From Stereum hirsutum FP-91666 SS1 (lineage: Eukaryota > Basidiomycota > Agaricomycetes > Russulales > Stereaceae): a stretch of 64,000 bases of DNA. The stretch covers positions 2,117,939 to 2,181,938 of the forward strand of contig NW_006763131.1 in NCBI RefSeq assembly GCF_000264905.1, read 5' to 3'. Positions 55,901 through 64,000 of the stretch are shown piece after piece. How positions within the stretch are numbered: position 1 is the first letter of the stretch; each line of letters opens with the position of its first letter. Below the pieces are notes generated by a model. It was not told the DNA's origin, did no database searches, and was given only the letters and a program-made list of their open reading frames with translations. The position numbers and the translations under genes were made by a program.

Positions 55901-58900
55901 CGGGCTTCCGATTTAGGATACCGATGATGATGGTTCTCGACACTCTTAAGAACGACGACCCCAATCTGCGGCGCATTGGCGAGACTTGGATGCGATGTAG
56001 TCTGAAGTCCTACCTTCGGTATGTCCACCTTGTCCATAGTTGATCCTGTTGCTCAGACGTTTTTCAGAATACTAGACCCTATACTGTACGACCTCTTGGA
56101 CCCAACCATGCGGCGAGTACCATCAGTGACCAATCTCGATGGAAAAGAGATCCTTGATTTCTCCTACGAACGGCCATTTGATCAGTCCTACGTCAACTAT
56201 CTACTGGAAACACTGCTTTCGGTTGTGCGCTTTGGCGGTCAAGGCTTCAGCAAGACAATACGCTCCAACGAAATACGCCGGTCTCCTCATCCGGGCATGC
56301 TCGAACGACTCGAAGCTTGTGAGTACATTTTACTACTCGCATTGAAGACCGATATAAATTATGTACAGCCGGTATTGCTCAGGTGGATGCGACGTACCAG
56401 GATGTCCTTGTGGACCTTTTGACAAGGTAAGAGCCTCGCCTCATATATCCACCGGGCAGCTTCTCACACTCGGTCTAGATTTTTGCAGTCCGAATGCAAA
56501 CATAAAAGGGTCGAGACCATGATACCCTTCAACATCGTCATCCAATCAACTGCCATTGAACTACTCCAGACTGTCATCGCTCGCGGAGATATTGACTCTC
56601 TGGCACTCGAGGGGGTGGAGGCGGCTGTCATCGGAAAGCTCTACCTCTGCGTGCACAAGGAACGTCTAGAGCTGCAAAACAAGCTTCTCCACCTTCTTCA
56701 CTCCATCATCTCGACCACCACCACGTACGATCCGCGTCAAAACTCCACATCAAGACCTTCTATCAGCGACGGTCTTCCAGAACGCCCTATGTCTCGAGAT
56801 GGCTCACAAGAATCAGGCGCACCTAATTATGCAATAAACCCTTTACTCGTCCAGACGCTACTCGACGGGATTGGCACACCCTCAAATCGCTCTGTCCTGC
56901 AACATTGGCTAGACTTCATCATGATGACCATCCCGTTATTCCGGAACCACGTACAAACACTCCTTCCTTTCTTGAGCGATTGCGTCGGTCGACAGTTGCA
57001 GCATGGCCTAGCAGACATTCGGAAGGCCTCTTCACAGTATTTGCTGGATCGTGACTTGCACGCATCAACCACTGATGCAGAGCTCGTGATGCTGCTGAAC
57101 GCTTTGGAACGTCTCATCCTTCTGAGCTTGTCATCGCCTTACACTGGTCCTGGAGAAGACGATGGCATTACCGCAGAGAAACCTATTGGCGCGGAGAGCA
57201 GCGGCTTGTTTGGAATTATGAATGTGTTCAGCAGTGAAGTTGTCCAGCAGCCTGCAGCGGAGGAACAGCTGACGGTGCGTATGTATTTGAGTCCTTCTCT
57301 ATATTACTGACTCTGTGAACCCAGGCACGCTCACCGGGATATCGTTCACTACACGAAGGTGTTCGGGTTCTCTTCAATGTTTGGGCATCGATGGCATGGT
57401 CGGAGCCGGAGACGTGGTCGGCGCGGGACGAATCGTTGTCGTTGATACACACCAAGACCCGTGCACGATGTCGACGAGTGTTTGAGCACCTGTTTCGCGT
57501 CCAGTCTGCAGAAGTCCTCGAGCTCATCATCGAGTGTTGGAGTCGTGAGCATTCAGTACGTCTTCTGCTGACTGATGTCTACGAATACTCTTGATTGATC
57601 ATGCGCAGGAGTCTTCCCCTCAAGCTGCTGCTGCGTTCGAGCTGGTGGACACTCTTACCTCTAGCGCCCAGAATGTAGTACATATGGTGTGCGAGAGCAT
57701 CTCTTGCCGCCTCCCCAGTCTCTCGGACAAGGGTCGACGTCAGGTCGTCAACCCAAATATGTGAGTCGACCAAGAAAAGCATCATAGTCGTCGATATGAT
57801 GCTCATATTTCTCTTAGTACCGACGGCACCTTATTCTCTTTCATGGAACAGTATATGAGACAACTGGAAGGCCCGCTGGTGATCCAGGTCTGGGGTAGGT
57901 TCCTTCAACTGGCCAAAGAAGTCCTCAACAACACCAGGGATTTCAAGGGACAGGTCTTCCCAGTCCTCAGGTCTGTCCTTACCATGCCGTCAGGTTGTCG
58001 CTGCAGGAATTGAGTATATACACGGCCTACAGGTGCATCACAGTCCTTGCGGATAAGATGACGCAAACCACTGCCATGGAGGATCGTCGAATACGGAAGG
58101 ATTTGCAGGTATGACCCTTTTCCTTTTATTCACTTCAAACGGCTACGATACTCACATTCCCTTGCTCACAGGACACGTACAGCAAACTACTTGATCTCGT
58201 GGTAGTGTCTGTTGGTCGTGGTTCGGAAGCTAGTTCTTGGATCCGTCGAGCGACGAAAGACAGCCTGGTCGTCAATGGTCGGGACTCGCCCCTACCACGC
58301 GGTTAGTCTGATAGTCTTTGCCGTGTCTTTTCAAAATTCTTACTTCTGCCGCAGTAGTCTCGGAAGGCAGGCTGGACGAGAAGTTGGCGGCGAGCAACGC
58401 GTCTCTCCAAGACCTTCAGGCGTCAAAACAGTCTTCATTAAATGATCAGGCCGAGCAGGTATATCGATGCCAGAAACGTTCAAATGGTCTGCCTGACTGA
58501 CTGACATCTCTTAGGTCACCCTCTTTGTCCTCCAGAACGTTCTTCCCAACTTGCGGCGGTTCCTCATGGATAATGACAAGGTTACAGTCGCATGCACGAA
58601 CATCGTATACTACATCGTCAATCCCTCGCTGAAAGCCAAATCAAGGTATGCGCTCTCGTGGATAAAGTCACAAATGGTTTACTGAAAGTTTTGGTAGGCC
58701 TCTAGACATGGATGACATCACATTTGGCATTCTTCGAGAGCTGAGCAGCATTCCCCCAGCCTTGAAGGCATGGCGAGCCATCGTGGCGGAGATCTTGAAC
58801 GACAATCGATTCTTTAACAGCCTACCAGAGGCAGGAGAACAGTTCAGGCCTATCACGAAGGCCTTTATCGACGCGGACAAGACCGCCTTCCCTGAGCTTC

Positions 58901-59923
58901 TTGGTCCGTTCAATCGACCCAGTTATTACTTGCAGCCTCTGATCATATGGCTTCCATAGGCAAAGTAACCACCGCACCATCGACAAATATCTTCACAAAC
59001 CGAGAATACGAGAATCTCTTGCGATCGTTGAATCTTCGCCGCCTTTCCTATGTCTTAGCTTGCGGCGAGAAAAACCAGTTCCTAACCTCACTCCCTACGA
59101 TCCAAGAGAAGCTTGTCGAAGTGTTGAAGAACGTCACTGCACCGGTGGTCCAAGCAGAAGTTTATCTGTGCGTTCGAGTGCTGTTGTGCCGATTGTCGCC
59201 ACACAACTTGGTCAGCTTCTGGCCCGTGATCTTGACCGAGATGGTATATATTTTACAATGGGTTCGAGTTGTACGTGCTCCTGACAACCCCCTGGTAGTA
59301 CCGATTATTGGATTCGGTGATGTCCAACCTTCCTGCGGATGGCTCGGAAGACCTTCCTCTCATACTCTCTGCTTGTAAATGTCTGGATCTTCTGCTTGTC
59401 TTGCAGACGGAGGAATTCCAAGTGTCAGTCCCCGGATTTCACATATCCTCGTCAACTCAGAGCTCACTAGTGGTGATATTCGTATAGGCACCAATGGATT
59501 TTCATCACCGACACCGTCGACGCTGTGTATCGACCAGACGATATCCTGCCCGAAGCTATCTTCGACCAACTGGCTGAGATCGCAGGACGACTGCCCGTGT
59601 CGCAGGTACGTGCCCCTACAGCTTCCGTCAGGAAGATGTCCTGGTCTGTTCTAATATTTACCGCGACCGTACAGAGCAACCAATCACCAAGCGGAGCTTC
59701 ACTCCGTTTCCCTCCAGTCGCCACCCCTTCAGCCCCAGACCATCGGCCAATGCGACGTCCGATACTAAACGGCCTTCGACAGATCGACTCAATACGAGAT
59801 CTTGTGCCTTTCTTCTCGAGTGTTAGTATTGCGAGCTATGAGAGCGTGTATGCGAGTGGAGGGAATATCGCGTGGGATGAGGTCGAGCAGGGGATCGCGA
59901 TGGATATGTTTGAAGGACGATGA
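52993..59923 (+). CDS. DOP1: Dopey family protein Dop1
   Basis: Dop1 is a very large endosome/trans-Golgi protein. With Mon2 and the flippase Neo1 it acts in membrane traffic and cell polarity. The start is MATEDSIKRGSARISER. The N-terminal Dopey domain is clear from about residue 18: YASDPKYKKYAQQVEKCLSS, FDSVHEWADFIAFLKQLLK, FKEIPRKIIVAKRLSQCLNP, LPSGVHSRALDVYSHIISVV. Then LPLWASGLFPFFEYAATSVK and LLNIYDMYFLPLQAGLRPV follow. The long middle consists of helical repeats with Ser-rich breaks. The C-terminal block near 58.5-59.9 kb is also family-like: LFVLQNVLPNLRRFLMDNDK, EYENLLRSLNLRRLSYVLAC, FWPVILTEM, IAWDEVEQGIAMDMFEGR. More than 25 exons over 6.9 kb, no frameshift noticed; about 1,800 residues, similar to the family. 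Confidence 0.95.
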
Positions 59924-60347
59924 TCGTGAAGATGGTTGACATCTTTGTGTGTGTTTGTGGTCTCTGCGTGCATGTTGACTTCATCATCGTTTTCCGTGCG
60001 GACTCTTTTCGACTCCCACTTATACCGATTTGGACCCACTTGTCTTTTTAATTTATTTCGTTGACATTTTGTATGATTGACCATCTACAATGATGGTTCA
60101 TATACCAATGTGATCCTCGCAGACATCATGCAAAACTGTAGGATGTGCGCCTCATCCTGTCAAGGGAAGAGCCACATGAGAAGAGAATGTTATAGCCATG
60201 GACATATTGTAAGCTGGTACATTCCACAAGGTAGCAGAGTGAAATGGAGTTTAAATAGGGACCTTCCACGGACGACAGAAAAGAAGAACATAACATTAAC
60301 CAAAAGGAAGCGGCCTAGACTCGTCGAATACTCCGTGCGCCCAACAA
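59924..60347. other. Convergent 3' region, DOP1 / nucleobindin-like
   Basis: 424 bp between the DOP1 stop and the opposite-strand stop at 60348. AT-rich at 60040-60110 and 60280-60300. No gene seen. Confidence 0.45.
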
Positions 60348-61842
60348 CTAGAAGTCACCCCAGCTACGGCGGAACTTGTACTGTGATAATAAGAGCAGTC
60401 AGAACATGATCTCCAATTATTATTGTTACTGTGAAGACAAGAATGAAGCATACCTTGTACGGGAGATTTTTCCTATACGAGATAAGGTCAAGGTGCCGTC
60501 AGCGTACTGTCGTCCAACTCGACAAGATATCGACGCCACAGCAGACAAACATACCTCATCTTCTCGGACGGACTGCTGGGGAACTTATACCCGCTGTCCC
60601 CACTTCCCCATTCCCCATGTTTCTCACTCTCCGCCTTCGCCTCCCTGAACCGAATAGCAGGATCCACCTCATCAGGCGACGGCTCGCGCTGCACCTGGAT
60701 CTTCTTCGACGCCGCCGCCACGGGCTCTTGAGCGACATCACCTCCCTCAGCCACGACGTTCGCAGAATCGTTGGTGATAGACTCCGGTGCGGGGGCGTTA
60801 GGGTCTTCAGGCGGGGGTTCGTGCTGGGCTAGGGCCTCCTCGACTGAGATGCCTTGGAATTTGGCTTCGCGCTCGGCTTCTTGGATTTCGATCTTCTCGT
60901 GCGAGGCGAAATGCTCGATGTCTTCGGGGTGGTTGTAAGCTTCGTCGGTTTGGGTTTCGGGCGTTGAGTGATATTCCTCTGTAGTAATAGTGGTGATGAG
61001 GATGAGCGAGGAGAGACGAAATGTAAAGACACGGATGAGGGGAGTAGCGTCAAGTATGATTCGTACCTTCGTGGTGGAGGAAGAACTCTGGTACACGGTG
61101 TGTACACGGTCAGAGAGGTCAGATCTGGGAGCAAAATCGAGAGGAGACGCACCGCTCTCAACGTCGTAATGATGTCCCTCGGCTCCCATGTTGTCGAAAT
61201 TCGGCAGGGCAGCAAGTCCAACGCTCTCGAACTCCTCCATCGTGACCACTTCGTCCTTGTTCTTGTCCAAGGCGTTCATTATCGTGTCGACAATAACTTT
61301 GGCCTTAGCCTTGTGCTCTTCGTCATCCTGCAGACGCGGTGGGGTTTCATATTATTGCTTGGAGAAGCTGAAATGTGGTTGACGGACATTACCTTGGACT
61401 TCTTCTGTGAGTATACGTGGTGCACCCCGTAGATGGCCTCAACCTCTTCCTTGTCCCACACACCATCCCTACATAAAGTATGAGAGCAAGCCGAGACCGA
61501 AAGGTTCGATAGAGCCATACCGGTTCAAGTCATGGAGCTGGAAGAAGCTCGCCAGATCGAACGAGTCGCTGTGAGAAAGGACGGCATACTTGAGCTCAAG
61601 AGCAGGACACATTATAAGCATGCTCACGTACATATGATGTTCCGTCGCCATCTACAAGTCCAATCGTATGCATTCAAAACTACGTTCTCTCAATGTGAAC
61701 AGACGGTGCAGAGACGTACATGTCTTTGCGCGTACTGAGCTGCATCACCGGTGAGAGGTTCCTTCGACTCCTCGTGCGCACCGTGCGCGGCTACCGAGCA
61801 TAGATAAAGAAAGAGCGAGAATGGTAAGGATTGAAGGTGCAT
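60348..61842 (-). CDS. Nucleobindin/Ssp120-like EF-hand secretory protein
   Basis: This is a soluble calcium-binding protein of the early secretory pathway. In yeast, Ssp120 works with the Emp46/47 cargo receptors. The signal peptide is MHLQSLPFSLFLYLCSVAAH. Next is a His-rich joint (TEHHM) and FDLASFFQLHDLNRDGVWDK, the first EF-hand, with ligands D, N, D, W(backbone), D, E. The second EF-hand is DKNKDEVVTMEEF. The rest is acidic and amphipathic: EIQEAEREAKFQGISVEEAL, then PSPDEVDPAIRFREAKAESE. The last exons read KFPSSPSEKMR, KNLPYKYKFRRSWGDF and TAG at 60348-60350. I chose this end because each splice phase agrees; the simple read-through would stop at 60488. No HDEL-type signal. About 300 residues. 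Confidence 0.83.
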
Positions 61843-62205
61843 TGTGTACAGACAAAGATAGCGGTAAAAGAAAAAGTACGCCGGGGTTGGGTGGACGTTC
61901 GAATGAACCTGGAGTGAACCCTTTCGCGGCGTCCCCACACTCTCGCCACATGAGCATTGAGTATGCATCCGCGGAAGGCGGGTGCCACACAGATCGGGGC
62001 CAGGTGCCACACAATTGCAAGTACCCCAGAGTGCAATAATAACATGGCATTTCCAACTACAGTCTACTGTGTACAGGCTACGGATATACTTGGGAGATAG
62101 CTATACTGCCCGAAAGAAAACATACAATTGACGTCCAAACAAAACATCGGAGACAATGATTGTCCATCGCAGATGTGCGTCCTTCCCTCCTCTTCCGTCC
62201 TTGCC
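61843..62205. other. Spacer between the tyrosine phosphatase and the EF-hand gene
   Basis: 363-bp spacer between two minus-strand genes: EF-hand gene promoter and the phosphatase 3' flank. No gene seen. Confidence 0.4.
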
Positions 62206-63384
62206 TCATGGATTGAACGCCGCGATAAGCAACTCATAAATGAGTAAAGCTTGCTCTGGACGTTGCACCATGCCTGGCCGCTGTTCTCTCAAATGGTCAA
62301 TCTCCTGCGCAACCTGATCCCACTGCAAGGACTCAGGTAGGGGTCCGAGCGGCGATTGAGGAAGCGGAGGTGGGGGCATCGAAGACTCCACAGGGGTGGA
62401 TTTAGACGTGGAAAGGATGTTATATGAACGCAGGAGAGAACAGAGGGCGATAAAGGACCCGGTCCGACCGATTCCTGCGCTGCAGTTCACCATGATGGGG
62501 GGCTCGGTTTCAGGCTGATCGGGGTGCCCAGATGGCTGTTTGTTCGTCTGATCGACGAGACGAATGAAGTTAAGCAGCCCTGCCCTGTCCTCAACGTTGG
62601 GAACGCCATGGTCTGGCCAGGCCAGATAGAGGAGATGATTGAAGATGACGGATTCGTGAGGTGAGTTCGACGAGACGGGGGCGACAGAGACAGTGCTCAG
62701 GAGGCACCGAGCAGAGTCGATGGATTCTGCTTTCAGTAGGGTGACCTTGAGTGGTGGAAGCGTATTGTCGATTCTGGAGTGTACGACATAGGACTCGCCG
62801 GGGTTGGATGGGAAGTAAGTGTGGGCTTTCTGCATCCCTGACTCGATGTTCTGAGTGAGCTGAACGACTGTCCTGATACGCACGGGTCCAGGGTATGTCG
62901 GATCTGGAGGAGTGACGACGGCATCGGCGAGGATGCTGAGAAATTCGTGTGTGGTCGTTGGAAGTGGTGCTTGGGTCGCGATTGCCCAGTGTCCTCCGGC
63001 GTTCTCTCGTACCCAATTGCCGTTGAAATAACGATCATCAACGATCACGCGAGTTCGTTCGTAAGGTGCTACGTCGGCGTAGCGGTTGAAAGGCTTGTTC
63101 TGCGGAAGGTATGAGGTTGCGGTGGAATAATGTGAGGTGAGGTGAGATTCGGTATGAGAAGGTATATGAGTGATTCTGCGAGAGAGTGGACGCGGAATAG
63201 ATGAGCTACGGGCTTGCACACGAGTCTGCTCTCGTTCTGCAAGCGTCCTCAAAGCAAAAGTCATGTGCTCGTTATCATGAGCTTTCTGAAGCCAAGTAGG
63301 AACAGGATTTGGCGGAGGGCTCATCCTGCGATCGTGTTTCCTGGTCGAAAGGAGATGGTGGGTGCGTGTGAAGAGGCTCTTCAT
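62206..63384 (-). CDS. Classical protein tyrosine phosphatase with altered signature (NCSAGIGRTG)
   Basis: This intronless gene encodes 392 residues with a complete PTP domain from about residue 80. The pTyr loop is NKPFNRYADVAPYERTRV, then VDDRYFNGNWVREN (where the family usually has DYINA), HWAIATQAPLPTT, and RTVVQLTQNIESGMQKAHTY. The WPD loop is YLAWPDHGVPN, the P-loop PPIMVNCSAGIGRTGSFIAL, and the Q-loop region REQRPGMVQRPEQALLIYEL. Catalytic Cys, Arg and the WPD Asp are present. The His that normally precedes the Cys is Asn. The N-terminus MKSLFTRTHHLLSTRKHDRR is basic and could be a mitochondrial signal; an internal Met at residue 21 (MSPPPNPVP) is the alternative start. Probably active, with a shifted Cys acidity. 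Divergent from the NR2C2AP-like gene. Confidence 0.92.
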   Translation of the reverse strand: MKSLFTRTHHLLSTRKHDRRMSPPPNPVPTWLQKAHDNEHMTFALRTLAEREQTRVQARSSSIPRPLSRRITHIPSHTESHLTSHYSTATSYLPQNKPFNRYADVAPYERTRVIVDDRYFNGNWVRENAGGHWAIATQAPLPTTTHEFLSILADAVVTPPDPTYPGPVRIRTVVQLTQNIESGMQKAHTYFPSNPGESYVVHSRIDNTLPPLKVTLLKAESIDSARCLLSTVSVAPVSSNSPHESVIFNHLLYLAWPDHGVPNVEDRAGLLNFIRLVDQTNKQPSGHPDQPETEPPIMVNCSAGIGRTGSFIALCSLLRSYNILSTSKSTPVESSMPPPPLPQSPLGPLPESLQWDQVAQEIDHLREQRPGMVQRPEQALLIYELLIAAFNP

Positions 63385-63776
63385 CGGACAGTTGGAGAAC
63401 TGAACTCGCGTACACTCCGCTTGGGGTGGACTACGAAGAGTGATAGAACTAAATACTCGTCCATCTCGCTATTGCGGTGGACCCAAGCGTTCCCGTGTCG
63501 GTTTCTATTACTTTCGAATGGTCCTGGGCGAGGCCTTCCTTTCTTCCATATGATTGAGTAAGTAATGGCCCGTTTCCGTTCAACGAGGTCCGAAGGCGGC
63601 CAGACTTTAGCGCAAAATCGGCGGCAGATTTACCTGACTGGGCAGGTCTTCGTCGCCAGAGTTCGTTTTCACTACATTTCTGGCCGGTAATGTAAGTACT
63701 TTTGTCCAGCCGTCACCAATAACCACGTTTGCGAAAACCAGCACGCCCTTTGCACCAGATCCTACGAACGGAAGAT
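63385..63776. promoter_or_regulatory. Divergent promoter region, PTP / NR2C2AP-like
   Basis: 392 bp between divergent start codons. No coding signal and no clear core element. Confidence 0.4.
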
Positions 63777-63990
63777 ATGTCTTCTGGGGATGTTGTCTCT
63801 GTCATAACATCAGATACTCGTGTCAAGTAAGTGGCCATCTAGCCCAATAGTTAGTCAAAATATCGATGTAAACGAACGTCCCGTCACCTCCAGAGTCAGC
63901 TCAACATTGGATAAATCTGTTGGGAAGAAATACTTGACTGATGGCAGTCCAGAGACTTGTTGGACGTCTCAACAAGTTTGTTCCATGCGA
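63777..63990 (+). CDS. NR2C2AP-like discoidin-fold protein, 5' part
   Basis: The first two exons of a gene run off the right edge. Exon 1 is MSSGDVVSVITSDTRV plus a split Lys, ending at GT-AAGT after 63826. After an intron ending in CCTCCAG comes KVSSTLDKSVGKKYLTDGSP and ETCWTSQQ. This follows the N-terminus of nuclear receptor 2C2-associated protein, where an RVSSVLN segment and a GKKHLFDQDEETCWNSDQG segment occupy the same positions. The family is a small single-domain F5/8-type C (discoidin-like) fold found widely in eukaryotes, with unclear role in fungi. The second exon probably ends near 63975, where GTTTGT follows CAACAA. The end given is a rounded window limit. Confidence 0.72.
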
Positions 63991-64000
63991 CTACCAATCA

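Overview
The window is nuclear DNA of a filamentous basidiomycete, most likely an agaricomycete. Genes are dense, lie on both strands and are cut by many short GT-AG introns of about 45-70 bp. The proteins are fungal orthologues, and several 7-TM membrane-protein genes are of types typical of mushroom-forming fungi. I recognise no tRNA, rRNA or CRISPR array, and nothing looks bacterial. Coordinates are genomic spans from start to stop codon including introns; exon joins were worked out by eye from reading frame and splice sites. REGION 1 (0-20 kb) is a housekeeping block. It holds the 3' end of a Ras guanine-nucleotide exchange factor, a Rab5 GTPase, a PP2C phosphatase, an unrecognised gene, polyprenyl diphosphate synthase (ubiquinone side chain), a LAMTOR2/Ego3-like roadblock protein, calnexin, the spliceosomal GTPase Snu114, prefoldin subunit 1, and a TPR protein with an unrecognised C-terminal part. 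REGION 2 (20-28 kb) is accessory in character: two 7-TM membrane proteins, one secreted LPMO-like protein with an N-terminal histidine after signal cleavage, and a gene-poor 2.8 kb stretch. That stretch carries two non-autonomous mobile elements: a 230-bp TA-flanked foldback MITE built around two identical 28-bp palindromes, and a roughly 200-bp retroposon with a poly(A)-type tail and a perfect 14-bp target-site duplication. REGION 3 (28-45 kb) holds a quinone oxidoreductase, a TBC RabGAP, a small Ser/Pro-rich protein with a long pyrimidine-rich leader, an ING-type PHD protein, the polyadenylation factor Fip1, mitochondrial ribosomal protein uL10m, a BMT5-like rRNA methyltransferase, the 65-residue ER protein RAMP4/Ysy6, and an RBBP4/Msi1 WD40 histone chaperone. 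REGION 4 (45-64 kb) holds a DUF6534-type membrane protein, ATP synthase subunit e, a GFA-domain protein, a possible INO80 subunit (Ies4-like), the very large Dopey/Dop1 protein, a nucleobindin/Ssp120-like EF-hand secretory protein, a tyrosine phosphatase with an altered signature motif, and the start of an NR2C2AP-like discoidin-fold gene that runs off the right edge. No single pathway unites the window. Membrane trafficking recurs (Rab5, TBC GAP, Dop1, calnexin, RAMP4, Ssp120-like), as do RNA and chromatin functions (Snu114, Fip1, BMT5, ING, Msi1, Ies4-like). The strongest unexpected signals are the two mobile elements, a Fip1 start codon split by an intron, a Ysy6 first exon that is only the ATG, the LPMO-like protein, and the phosphatase with Asn in place of the usual His before the catalytic Cys.
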